Assembly: GCF_003386205.1 (NCBI RefSeq)
Contig: NZ_QRDY01000002.1
Coordinates: forward strand, 124,001 to 188,000
Origin: Cohnella lupini
Lineage (GTDB): Bacteria > Bacillota > Bacilli > Paenibacillales > Paenibacillaceae
Direction: 5' to 3'
DNA: 64,000 nucleotides
Positions 34,278-42,105 of the stretch are shown piece after piece (within the stretch, counting starts at the first letter, position 1; every line of letters starts with the position of its first letter). The position numbers and the translations under genes are program-made. The notes under the pieces are model-generated. The model saw nothing but the letters and a program-made list of their open reading frames with translations. It searched no databases and had not been told where the DNA came from.

Positions 34278-35621
34278 GTGATTGAGATCGCACCCGTACA
34301 ACCTAAGAAGCTAGCGATCAAGCTTTCGAAGAAGGCCGCCATATTTATAGCAAGCGGATTAATAGCCATCCTTCTACTAATTGCCGGGGCGTATTGCCTG
34401 GGCAAGTATTTAACGGATGAACAAAGGCTGTTGGATAGATTCGAGCATGCGGTACAAGCGGACGAAGCCGACAAGCTGCTTAAGCTGCTGTCGTCATCTA
34501 ACGAGGACATTCCATTCGAACGGAAGACGGCCGAAGGCATCGCGGAGTATCTGAAGGCAGATAAGGCAGAATTGGATACGTTGATGGAGCGCCTTCGTTC
34601 CGAGGGGAAGCGTCTTAGGTCGGGCGAAGCGCAATCGTTCGATAATGACGAAGACGCGGCGTTCGTTTACTTGAGCAAGAAGGACAAGAAACGATGGTTC
34701 TTATACGATGACTACGAATTTAAGATCAAACGATATAGGATTCCGGTACGAACGAATTACGAAGGCGCCGCAATCCGGGTTGACGGCGAAGAGCTCGCGA
34801 CTGCCGGCGAGGACGGGTCAACGGTCGAGATCGGACCTTTCCTTCCCGGTCAGTATGAGATCGAGGCCCAGTACCAAGGAGAGTATACGACTCTTGCTAG
34901 CAAGGAAAAGGTAGCCTTGTTCCCGATGGGAAGCTACCGGGATACGGTGGATATCGAGCTTGAGGGCGATTACGTAAACGTAACTGCCAGCAACAGCTAC
35001 GCAAGAATTATCATTAACGACTATGACATCGACTTAGTCGTGGGGGACGGGCAGAGGATCGGGCCGATCGCGATAGACGGCTCCAACAAAATGCGCGTGG
35101 AGATGGAGTACCCTTGGGGCAAGACGAAGAGCGAGGAGCTTGCTATCGATACGGATCAGCTCACCTTTAAGATTGACGAATTGGACGAAACCGATAAAGA
35201 AGAAATCATGGACGCGGCTTATGATTTCGCGTCCAGTTGGATGGACGGATTCGAGGCGCGCGACGTCGACAAAATTCGCAGCGTGAGTCCGGACCGGATC
35301 GCCGATCTGACGGAGTATTTCGCCGACATGGTAGATACCGACGAATATTATAAGGGCGAGCTTCGCAAGTTGTCCTTCGATCTGGAAGGCTTCGACGTTA
35401 ACCAATACGACGAGGAAACGTATACGGCATCCGTCAAAGCACGCCTCGATTATAGCGAAGTATTCTACTACGGCGGCTTCGGCGCGGAGCCGGAGCTCGC
35501 GGACGGTACGAACTATACGCAGTACGAATTACAGTACTCGAATGGCCGATGGGAGGTCTCGGATTGGAGCTTGACTGACTCCTTCGACGTCGGAGCGGTA
35601 AACACGAAGGTTTACGAGTAA
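34278..35621 (+). CDS. TcaA/YvbJ-like membrane-anchored protein
   Basis: 447 aa. A basic N terminus and one membrane helix (AAIFIASGLIAILLLIAGAY) anchor a large extracellular part. The outside region shows the succession seen in TcaA/YvbJ proteins: a helical domain (LDRFEHAVQADEADKLLKLL), two beta domains (YRIPVRTNYEGAAIRVDGEE and VNVTASNSYARIIINDYDID), and a C-terminal NTF2-like domain (FASSWMDGFEARDVDKIRSV to GRWEVSDWSL). Members affect cell-wall antibiotic response in staphylococci; the role here is unknown. The start is GTG 34278, with weak ribosome complementarity. The zinc ribbon usually at the N terminus is absent and occurs in the neighbour instead. Confidence 0.7.
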   Translation: MIEIAPVQPKKLAIKLSKKAAIFIASGLIAILLLIAGAYCLGKYLTDEQRLLDRFEHAVQADEADKLLKLLSSSNEDIPFERKTAEGIAEYLKADKAELDTLMERLRSEGKRLRSGEAQSFDNDEDAAFVYLSKKDKKRWFLYDDYEFKIKRYRIPVRTNYEGAAIRVDGEELATAGEDGSTVEIGPFLPGQYEIEAQYQGEYTTLASKEKVALFPMGSYRDTVDIELEGDYVNVTASNSYARIIINDYDIDLVVGDGQRIGPIAIDGSNKMRVEMEYPWGKTKSEELAIDTDQLTFKIDELDETDKEEIMDAAYDFASSWMDGFEARDVDKIRSVSPDRIADLTEYFADMVDTDEYYKGELRKLSFDLEGFDVNQYDEETYTASVKARLDYSEVFYYGGFGAEPELADGTNYTQYELQYSNGRWEVSDWSLTDSFDVGAVNTKVYE

Positions 35622-35682
35622 TAGGCAGGCACACAATCCGCCGCGGCTTCATTCTCATATATCGATTAAAGGTTTAACGGGG

Positions 35683-35844
35683 ATGAGGATGGTGGTTCGG
35701 TTGATGATCGTTGTTCGGAGACGGGTCAAAGCGGGGGCAAGACTCGTGCCGAGGTATCGGGGGAGGCTTGCGGGTGCGCCTTCCGTCGGCGGAGCGAAGC
35801 GCAAGATCCTGAAGACCTCGCTATGGTTGCGAAAAGGAAAGTAA
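35683..35844 (+). CDS. Possible small, very basic protein (53 aa)
   Basis: An open frame of 53 codons lies between the TcaA-like gene and a strong terminator that starts eight bases after its stop. The product (MRMVVRLMIVVRRRVKAGAR...) has about 30% Arg/Lys and no acidic residue. ATG 35689 or GTG 35692 could be the start, behind GGGGATGAGG. I recognise no family. The terminator shows that the stretch is transcribed; whether it is translated is open. Confidence 0.35.
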   Translation: MRMVVRLMIVVRRRVKAGARLVPRYRGRLAGAPSVGGAKRKILKTSLWLRKGK

Positions 35845-35851
35845 GGAGAGA

Positions 35852-35891
35852 GAAGCTTCCGATCCTCGGGATACGGAGCTTCTTTTTTTTT
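35852..35891 (+). terminator. Strong terminator before the Crp-family gene
   Basis: GAAGCTTCCG (35852-35861) pairs with CGGAGCTTC (35874-35882), then nine T. Confidence 0.92.
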
Positions 35892-35899
35892 GCGTATTG

Positions 35900-35940
35900 G
35901 GACATATGTCCTTTTGCGAGGGGAATAATGCCTATACAAT
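35900..35940 (+). promoter_or_regulatory. Palindrome and promoter of the Crp-family gene
   Basis: GGACATATGTCC (35900-35911) is a perfect 12-bp palindrome. A -10-like TACAAT (35935-35940) follows at 23 bp; the -35 (TTTTGC, 35912-35917) is poor. The palindrome abuts the -35, a position suited to an activator. Confidence 0.45.
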
Positions 35941-35990
35941 GGGTAATTACAGGGATCCGTGTCCGTTCATTTCCGTTCAGGGTGGTTAAT

Positions 35991-36689
35991 ATGAAGAAAA
36001 TCAATGATCCGGAGGCGCTAAGGAGCTTAATGGATCAGCATCGGATAAGCGGTCTATTCAACATGGGAACGGAAGCCGCGATGGAGCTCTACTCCTTCGA
36101 TAAAGGCGAAAACGTCTGCTCGGTTGACGACCCTATCGATCACTTGTTCATGCTCGTGAAAGGCAAAATCAAAATCTACCGCGTACTGCCCAACGGGAAG
36201 TCTATTCTCATACGCTTCTACAACCCGCTCAGCACGATCGGGGATTTAGAAATGCTTAACGATCTAACCGCGCGAAGCACGGTGGAGTCGGTGAACGATA
36301 CGATATTCATAGGAATTCATCGGCAGGCTCTCGAGGAAACGGCGTATCAAGATCCGGCTTTTCTTCGGTTCGTCATGAAACACCTAGCCTATAAGCTCCA
36401 TACCTTCTCTAACGCCTCGAGCTTGAATTTGCTGTATCCGGTAGAGACGCGATTCGCCAGTTATCTCGTTTCCATTACCATGGACGATAACGATCAAGCG
36501 CAGATCGAAGAGATCAAGACGGGGAAGCTGACCGAGATCGCGGAGATGCTGGGCACGAGTTACCGTCATCTGAATCGGGTCATCTCTCAATTCGCCGAGG
36601 AGGGTATCGTGGAGCGCACAAGGGGTTCTCTGTTCGTGAAAGACATTCAACGGTTGAAGCAGCTGGCGAACGGCAATTTGTACAGCTAA
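35991..36689 (+). CDS. Crp/Fnr-family transcriptional regulator (YeiL-like)
   Basis: 232 aa. N-terminal cyclic-nucleotide-binding fold (YSFDKGENVCSVDDPIDHLF, MLVKGKIKIYRVLPNGKSIL, IGDLEMLND) and C-terminal winged helix (GKLTEIAEMLGTSYRHLNRV, EEGIVERTRGSLFVKDIQRL). There is no Cys cluster, so it is not an oxygen-sensing Fnr. ATG 35991 is five bases after CAGGGTGG; further upstream in-frame codons run through a terminator and are excluded. It is next to a small transporter gene, a pairing often seen with YeiL-type regulators. Confidence 0.85.
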   Translation: MKKINDPEALRSLMDQHRISGLFNMGTEAAMELYSFDKGENVCSVDDPIDHLFMLVKGKIKIYRVLPNGKSILIRFYNPLSTIGDLEMLNDLTARSTVESVNDTIFIGIHRQALEETAYQDPAFLRFVMKHLAYKLHTFSNASSLNLLYPVETRFASYLVSITMDDNDQAQIEEIKTGKLTEIAEMLGTSYRHLNRVISQFAEEGIVERTRGSLFVKDIQRLKQLANGNLYS

Positions 36690-36707
36690 AGCATGGGGGT
36701 TATCGGC

Positions 36708-37136
36708 ATGGTAGGAGCGATCTATGCGATCGTCGCGGGAATTATGGTCAGCATGCAAAGCATATTCAACGTTCGTGTAAGCGAGAGAGCGGGCTTCTGG
36801 CTCACGAACGTCATCGTTCACGGGTCGGGATTCGTCGTCTCGTTGATTCTGTTCTTGCTGATCAAAGACGGAAGTCTGTCCAAGATGCAAGGCGTCAACA
36901 AGCTTTACCTGCTAGGAGGGTGCATGGGCGTCATTATCGTGTTCAGCGCGATGAAGTCCGTCACGGCGCTTAATCCGGCTTATGCGATCGCCATTATGCT
37001 GATCGTCCAGCTTATCGGGGCGTTGGCCGTGGAAAGCTTCGGTTGGTTCGGCGTCGACAAGGTCGCGCTCTCGGCGAACAGATTGATCGGTATAGGAGTT
37101 ATGATCGCGGGCGTCGTCGTGTTTAAGTATAAATAG
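36708..37136 (+). CDS. DMT-superfamily small transporter (DUF606/YdcZ-type)
   Basis: 142 aa with five membrane helices. The N terminus (AIYAIVAGIMVSMQSIFNVRVSE) is typical of the DUF606 half-size members of the drug/metabolite transporter superfamily. ATG 36708 is chosen because the family begins there; ATG 36693 would add five residues, and neither has a strong ribosome site. It starts 18 bases after the Crp-type regulator and is probably cotranscribed and regulated by it. The substrate is unknown. Confidence 0.8.
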   Translation: MVGAIYAIVAGIMVSMQSIFNVRVSERAGFWLTNVIVHGSGFVVSLILFLLIKDGSLSKMQGVNKLYLLGGCMGVIIVFSAMKSVTALNPAYAIAIMLIVQLIGALAVESFGWFGVDKVALSANRLIGIGVMIAGVVVFKYK

Positions 37137-37158
37137 AATAGGCGAATAGCTTCCTTCG

Positions 37159-37196
37159 AATCCCCTTCGCTCAGACGAGCGTTGCGGGATTTTTTC
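37159..37196 (+). terminator. Terminator after the transporter
   Basis: AATCCC (37159-37164) pairs with GGGATT (37186-37191), with an inner CGCT/AGCG stem, then TTTTT. Confidence 0.75.
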
Positions 37197-37211
37197 TGCG
37201 CGGAAGGCGTC

Positions 37212-37243
37212 AATGAAAAAGAGACGGCATCATAGCCGCCTCT
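37212..37243 (-). terminator. Terminator of the pseudouridine synthase gene
   Basis: On the minus strand AGAGGCGGC pairs with GCCGTCTCT around a 6-nt loop and is followed by TTTT. Confidence 0.8.
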
Positions 37244-37249
37244 TAGCGT

Positions 37250-38191
37250 TTACGAGGTAGGTTCTTCCTTGAACTGGCTGAGGAATTGCTTCGGAACGTC
37301 CGTCTCGAAGCGCATTAGCTTGCCTGTCGTCGGATGCTCGAAGGCGAGCACGCGGGCATGCAAGCCTAACCGGGAGAACGGCTTCGTCTTGGCGCCGTAT
37401 TTTTTGTCGTTCGCGACCGGGTGGCCGATGTCCTGCATATGAACGCGGATCTGGTTTTTGCGGCCGGTTTCCAGATGAACCTCCAACAGAGAGTAATTTC
37501 GGCTTGCCCGGATCACTTTATAATGGGTTACCGCGTGCTGTCCGTCGTTCGGAGTAAAGCTGGAGTACATCTTAAGCGTCGAGGTTTCCTTGAGCCAGGA
37601 GGTGATCGTTCCTTGGGTTTTCTTCACCATGCCTTCTACCAACGCCACGTACATGCGCTCCTTCACGATATCCTTCCAGCCCTCTTGCATTTTCTGCTGG
37701 ACTTTCTCGCTTTTGGCGAACATCATCACTCCCGAGGTTTCCCGATCCAATCGGTGCAGGACGAAAATACGGTTAGTCGGATTGTCGAGCCGGACGTGCG
37801 CGGTTAGCTGCCGGTATGCGGTCAGTTCGGTTTCCTTGTCCGTCGCGATGGAGAGCAGTCCGGCGTCTTTGTTGACCACGATGATCGCGTCGTCCTCGTG
37901 AAGAATCCGAAGTCCGACGAGCGGAGGAGCGACCGTCGTCCGGTCTTTGCGCACCGTAACGATTTGACCCGCGCGCAGCGGATGATTATATAGCTTCTCT
38001 ACACGATCGTCGACCGACACTTGGCCATGTGCGAGTAACGACTTGACGGAGTTCCGTCCTTGCGGCGCGAGCTTGTCCAACAGGAACAATAGTAGCTCGC
38101 CGCTCTCCGTTACCTTGAAAGTTTTCGGAGGCGTTTGGCTCCGGTTAAAAGCCCCGCCATGGGGGCGGGGCGGTTTGTTTCCGTTTCTCAT
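37250..38191 (-). CDS. RluA-family pseudouridine synthase
   Basis: 313 aa. The catalytic Asp lies in VLHRLDRETSGVMMFAKS, the RluA signature. The second motif is YSLLEVHLETGRKNQIRVHM, followed by GHPVANDKKYG and LGLHARVLAF. An S4-like RNA-binding segment precedes the core (SVKSLLAHGQVSVDDRVEKL). It modifies uridines in rRNA or tRNA; the exact site cannot be told from sequence. Ribosome site GAAAGGAAAG on the minus strand. Single gene with its own terminator. Confidence 0.92.
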   Translation of the reverse strand: MRNGNKPPRPHGGAFNRSQTPPKTFKVTESGELLLFLLDKLAPQGRNSVKSLLAHGQVSVDDRVEKLYNHPLRAGQIVTVRKDRTTVAPPLVGLRILHEDDAIIVVNKDAGLLSIATDKETELTAYRQLTAHVRLDNPTNRIFVLHRLDRETSGVMMFAKSEKVQQKMQEGWKDIVKERMYVALVEGMVKKTQGTITSWLKETSTLKMYSSFTPNDGQHAVTHYKVIRASRNYSLLEVHLETGRKNQIRVHMQDIGHPVANDKKYGAKTKPFSRLGLHARVLAFEHPTTGKLMRFETDVPKQFLSQFKEEPTS

Positions 38192-38351
38192 AGGGAATCA
38201 TTCTTTCCTTTCGCACGTTGCATTATTGCAGGTGGATTAATTATACCCTATTTCGCGCTCGGGCAGAACGTACAACTTTAGTTGCTTGATGGGATCGCGC
38301 TTAACATATAGGATACGGACATAACATTGATAACAGGGGACGGGTTCCATA

Positions 38352-39635
38352 ATGAGAGAGCGCAGTAACGCAAATTCCCATAATCGATCGCCTTTTATCG
38401 GCGCTGTAAGATCGGCGACCCGCACTCCGACCATTGGCGGACATCGACAACAGCACATGTTAGGTGCGCATAGACAGCAAGAATCCGAACCGGAACTGCA
38501 ACAAACTGTCGGAAATCAGGCCACGCAGCAACTGCTCGCGTCCTCGGCGACGGACGGAAACAAGACTGATCCATATACGATCAACCCATATGAAAGAAAC
38601 CCATATGAAAGAAACCCATATGAAAGAAACCCGTATGAGAGCGATGGCAATTACGGGAGGGGAAACGAGTCGGTAGACGATATGGAATCCGAAGAGGCGG
38701 AGATCAATGGTTTTTCCATGAAACCGATGGGAGACGGGATGAGACGTTACGACATTCTTCCCCAGAAACCTTATCCGCACATGGCGGCAGATATGGAGTC
38801 TACGACCTTTTATGCGGATACCGACGACAAACGTACCCCTTACAAGCGCGAATTCGACGAACAGGGCCGACTAACCAACAAATCGGATAACAGCCATACG
38901 AATTCAATCGGAGCAGAAAGACCCGGGGCGGAAGGGGCAAAAGCCGATCGGCATATTTTCGCGATGGACTGGCAGGGGGAGTTTTACTCGGCGGATGCCA
39001 TCAAAGAAAACAAGCAACGTTCGCAAGAGGCTAAGGATGCGAATCGAAACCAAATGCAACGTTTCCATCATTCCAGCTTCTTAGGAGGAGATGATGTAGC
39101 GGGAGCGGGGGAAATGCAAGTCCGCGATGGCCAAGTCGAATTGGTATCCGATACGAGCGGACATTATCGCCCGGGCTCTAAGCAAATGATTCAGACGGTA
39201 AAGCAGCTCGAGAAGAATAACGTTCCCATGGAGAAAATGGGCGTCGAATTTGTCGGGAAATCCGGAATAAACAACGGATATCCCATGCAAGCATCCGCAT
39301 CGGAACTGCTCGCGTACAGTGAGCATAATCCGGAGAACGCGGAGAAACAAATGCGCGAAGAACACCGCAAGAAAAACGAAACGCTACGCCATCTGTTGAA
39401 GAATGGTCAGGTTGCGGATATGAAGCCTTCGGATAATAAAAACAATCAAGAAATACGGAACAAACATAACATGTCCAAACAATTGCAAAGATTCGGCAAT
39501 ATGAAGCCTTCCTACCTCAAAGGATCGAACAAACATAAAACGGAGACCCATAAGGACAAGATGTTAAGCGAACTGCTGGCCGCAACCAAACGGAAGCCGC
39601 AAGAGACGGCTTCCCCTTCCGAGCAGAAGATTTAG
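38352..39635 (+). CDS. IQM-like-domain protein with eCIS-cargo-type N terminus
   Basis: 427 aa, hydrophilic, no signal peptide, no membrane helix. Residues ~45-62 read ELQQTVGNQATQQLLA, the 'LQR-IGNQA-RLL' phrase seen ahead of DUF4157 metalloprotease domains in proteins tied to extracellular contractile injection systems; no HExxH follows here. Next comes four NPYER units. The central domain (residues ~195-305) has IFAMDWQGEFYSAD, then RFHHSSFLGGDDVAGAGEM, then SDTSGHYRPGSK. HHSSFL-GG-AGE and SGHY-P are the hallmarks of the plant IQM calmodulin-binding proteins. The last ~100 residues are charged and helical. I cannot assign an activity; a toxin or effector role is a hypothesis. Confidence 0.75.
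   Translation: MRERSNANSHNRSPFIGAVRSATRTPTIGGHRQQHMLGAHRQQESEPELQQTVGNQATQQLLASSATDGNKTDPYTINPYERNPYERNPYERNPYESDGNYGRGNESVDDMESEEAEINGFSMKPMGDGMRRYDILPQKPYPHMAADMESTTFYADTDDKRTPYKREFDEQGRLTNKSDNSHTNSIGAERPGAEGAKADRHIFAMDWQGEFYSADAIKENKQRSQEAKDANRNQMQRFHHSSFLGGDDVAGAGEMQVRDGQVELVSDTSGHYRPGSKQMIQTVKQLEKNNVPMEKMGVEFVGKSGINNGYPMQASASELLAYSEHNPENAEKQMREEHRKKNETLRHLLKNGQVADMKPSDNKNNQEIRNKHNMSKQLQRFGNMKPSYLKGSNKHKTETHKDKMLSELLAATKRKPQETASPSEQKI
38578..38640 (+). repeat. In-gene 15-bp tandem repeat (4 copies)
   Basis: AACCCATATGAAAGA repeats three times in a row and once more in altered form, encoding NPYER x3 plus NPYES. The period is 5 codons, so copy-number changes keep the frame. Confidence 0.9.
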
Positions 39636-39710
39636 CCTTTGACGTGAAGGCCTTCCTTTCCCTAGGCTGCGGTGCCATGCTTCTGCCGGAATAAACGATT
39701 AAAGCATGCA

Positions 39711-40766
39711 CTATGTAACGCTCATGAAATTGACGGTGTATGTTAACGGACGGCTAGTTCCTTTAAGAGTTTTAAGTCCCGTCACGGTAACCGTGTATCG
39801 ATCCCCCGCCTTAAATTTCGCGATGCCGTCCGGACGGAAAATAATCGCCGTTCCGGAGCCGTATCCGTGGGTCTCTAAGTTAAAGTAAGCCCCCTTCTCC
39901 GATACCTTTCCGTTTTTCGAGGACAACATCCATGTTTTTTTGTCGCTGAGACGCTTGACGTACACTTTGATGCCGCTCTCGACGGGTAGCTTGAACTTTA
40001 TCATGTTAAGGCTGATCGACCACGCGTAATACGAATCGAATATTTCTACTGGAAAGGCTCCCGCCGCAGGGTATGCGACGTAGTCGTAGTCGACGGTCTT
40101 CGGGCGGCTCTTATCGAATACTTGCATCGCGGAATAGGACCAATCGTCCTCGCTATCGGCAAGACCGAAGCCTACCTTCAATAGAGGTGGATTCAGAATC
40201 CATCTGCGGTGTCCGAGAACGGGAAGATTGCCGGTGTCGGAGTCTTCCATGTATGCCCCGACAGAGTGGGCGACGATATGATCGTCGAATCCGGAGGAGG
40301 CGTATATATTGGCGCTGCTAGTGGAAGCCAATCCTTTGGCGAAAAAGCTTTGCGGCATGTCGGCCGGTTTGGGAGGCGTGTGGCTGAAGTTATCTTCGGC
40401 TGCCATCAGAACGGAACCGTATTGGGCTTGCGCGTTAAGCGACGAAGTCGAAATGACGTCGTGCGGCAGTCCGCTGATGAATCGATAGAAGTTGACGGCA
40501 TTAACGCCGTCGAGAATATATTGCGGCTTTAATATTCCGGGAGTATATGGCGATGCGACGGTCGGCTGGCGCACGAAAGGAATATTGAAGTCGGCGGACG
40601 GATTCATGAGCTTGGTCCATTGTGCTTTGATCTCCTGAGCCGTTCTCGCAGGAAGCTTGCTATCCGATAGGGATGATGCCGCGAAAGCTTGTCCTGTCAG
40701 GAGCGATAGCATAAACGAAAGGACGACGGCAATCTTGAAGGCATAGGAAATCGGTTTACGTTCCAT
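39711..40766 (-). CDS. Secreted CAP-domain protein
   Basis: 351 aa. Signal peptide IAVVLSFMLSLLTGQAFAA. Residues ~85-215 form a CAP/SCP (PR-1) domain: VNAVNFYRFISGLP, LNAQAQYGSVLMAAEDNFSH, SSANIYASSG, VGAYMEDSDT and LGHRRWILNP. The two conserved His (FSHTPP and GHRRW) are present. The C-terminal ~100 residues form a beta-rich domain. Such secreted proteins are common in spore formers; function is unknown. It converges with the IQM-like gene, and is divergent from the ABC operon at 40.9 kb. Confidence 0.85.
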   Translation of the reverse strand: MERKPISYAFKIAVVLSFMLSLLTGQAFAASSLSDSKLPARTAQEIKAQWTKLMNPSADFNIPFVRQPTVASPYTPGILKPQYILDGVNAVNFYRFISGLPHDVISTSSLNAQAQYGSVLMAAEDNFSHTPPKPADMPQSFFAKGLASTSSANIYASSGFDDHIVAHSVGAYMEDSDTGNLPVLGHRRWILNPPLLKVGFGLADSEDDWSYSAMQVFDKSRPKTVDYDYVAYPAAGAFPVEIFDSYYAWSISLNMIKFKLPVESGIKVYVKRLSDKKTWMLSSKNGKVSEKGAYFNLETHGYGSGTAIIFRPDGIAKFKAGDRYTVTVTGLKTLKGTSRPLTYTVNFMSVT

Positions 40767-40860
40767 GTTGTCAGCTCGCTTTCGGGGAGAATGCGATTAT
40801 GAACAATAAGCGATGTTCGTCCTATATTTATTCTCGGCAAAAAAGGTTATTCCTGTCAGC

Positions 40861-40889
40861 TTGACGATTAGCGATTCACCGTGTATAGT
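40861..40889 (+). promoter_or_regulatory. Promoter of the YtrA-type ABC operon
   Basis: TTGACG (40861-40866), 17-bp spacer, TATAGT (40884-40889). Confidence 0.75.
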
Positions 40890-40909
40890 GTGTATATGGA
40901 TATACACAC
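40888..40909 (+). promoter_or_regulatory. Perfect 22-bp palindrome overlapping the -10, GntR operator
   Basis: GTGTGTATAT-GG-ATATACACAC: two perfect 10-bp arms around a 2-bp centre, covering the end of the -10 and the start point. YtrA-type GntR repressors bind sites of this kind, and the regulator gene is second in this operon, so autorepression is likely. Confidence 0.75.
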
Positions 40910-40936
40910 ATGAACAGTGATTAGGGAGGAATTCCC

Positions 40937-41668
40937 ATGAGCCACCGGCAAGCATTGAAGTTTCTCGGGTCTTATATATGGAAACGGGAACGATTCGGAC
41001 TTATTTTTACGCTTATATTCGCGGTATATTTGGGTGCCATAATCAGTCTTAACCTTGACGGTTTATATGGGGGATACGATCAAGAACCTAGAGCCGTAAA
41101 CGGCATAACCGATTGGTTATACTTGACGATGTTTCCCATATTCGGCTTGGTGATGAATAAATCCGCTTTCGGGATGTGGCGCGACGATTATTATTCCAAA
41201 CGGCTTGCCCATTGGAGAACGATGCCGATTCCCATTCGCGCGATCGTTCAAGCGAGGTTGTTGCAATCCATGCTCACGATTCCGATCTCCGGTACAATAT
41301 TCCTTGTCCTCCAGTATGCGATGGCTCCACATTTCCGGGATGCGGTATCGCCTGCGCAGTGGTTGGTGCACGGACTCATCTGGGGGATATACGCACTGAT
41401 CGGAAATGCCTATTACGTTTGGCTTGAGCTCGGATTCAGCGCCAAGAAATACGTCGTTCTCTATTTTGGATACATGGCATTGACGTCCATCCTAAGCATA
41501 GTGCTCGCATGGCAGAAAATTTATTTGTTCCAAGGAATCCTTCGGCTTATCGCCGATGGCTACGGCGGCGTTATGATACTCGGGTTGGCCATCATAGCCG
41601 GGTTAGCGACCTGGGGCGGCTATCGGGCAACGATACGACGAATTAAATCGAGATCGATGACTTTCTAA
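40937..41668 (+). CDS. Membrane protein of an ABC system
   Basis: 243 aa with six membrane helices (FGLIFTLIFAVYLGAIISL, LYLTMFPIFGLVMNK, LTIPISGTIFLVLQYAM, LVHGLIWGIYALIGNAYYVW, VLYFGYMALTSILSIVLA, VMILGLAIIAGLATWGGY). No firm family. It heads an operon with a GntR repressor and two ABC ATPases, so it is probably an ABC-2-type permease partner of the first ATPase. Ribosome site GGGAGGAATT. It is directly behind the operator. Confidence 0.7.
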   Translation: MSHRQALKFLGSYIWKRERFGLIFTLIFAVYLGAIISLNLDGLYGGYDQEPRAVNGITDWLYLTMFPIFGLVMNKSAFGMWRDDYYSKRLAHWRTMPIPIRAIVQARLLQSMLTIPISGTIFLVLQYAMAPHFRDAVSPAQWLVHGLIWGIYALIGNAYYVWLELGFSAKKYVVLYFGYMALTSILSIVLAWQKIYLFQGILRLIADGYGGVMILGLAIIAGLATWGGYRATIRRIKSRSMTF

Positions 41669-41697
41669 TCCTCATCGACTGAAAGCGAGGTGAGCTT

Positions 41698-42105
41698 GTG
41701 TGGCTGCCGATACGCATAGACGAACAACGTCCTGAACCGCTATACCACCAGATCGAGGTGCAGCTTCGCGGGCTCATCCTCGGCGGGCAATTGGCGGAAG
41801 GCACGCTGCTTCCTTCCATCCGGGAGCTTGCGGTCTCGCTGAAATGCAGCGCCATTACCGTTCGAAGAGTGTATCAGGATTTGGAGAACGAAGGCTTAAT
41901 CCGAACGAGGCAAGGAACGGGCACCTTCGTTGCGGGAGTGGAGCTTGTTGCTAAAGACGAACATCGGTTGGAACGGGCTGCCGAGGAACTGGAACGCGCG
42001 GTGGACGAAGCGTTACGTCTGCAATGCACGCCAGAGGAGTTGAAAACGATCTTCGAGAGGATCATTCGCGGTAAGACGGAGGAACACAAGGGGGAAATAC
42101 GATGA
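41698..42105 (+). CDS. YtrA-subfamily GntR transcriptional regulator
   Basis: 135 aa, the short length of the YtrA subfamily. Winged helix: PLYHQIEVQLRGLILGGQLA, then LPSIRELAVSLKCSAITVRR and VYQDLENEGLIRTRQGTGTF. The remaining ~45 residues are the small dimerisation helix pair. It should repress this operon through the palindrome at 40888-40909, with release by cell-wall-active compounds in B. subtilis relatives. GTG start behind GAGGTGA. It overlaps the ATPase gene by four bases. Confidence 0.9.
   Translation: MWLPIRIDEQRPEPLYHQIEVQLRGLILGGQLAEGTLLPSIRELAVSLKCSAITVRRVYQDLENEGLIRTRQGTGTFVAGVELVAKDEHRLERAAEELERAVDEALRLQCTPEELKTIFERIIRGKTEEHKGEIR

Noticed and set aside
35823-35990. N-terminal extension of the Crp-family regulator
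   Set aside because: It would run through a strong terminator and the promoter; ATG 35991 has a proper ribosome site.
39592-39616. GGAAGCCG/CGGCTTCC stem at the end of the IQM-like gene
   Set aside because: No T-run follows, and it lies inside the coding sequence, so not called as a terminator.
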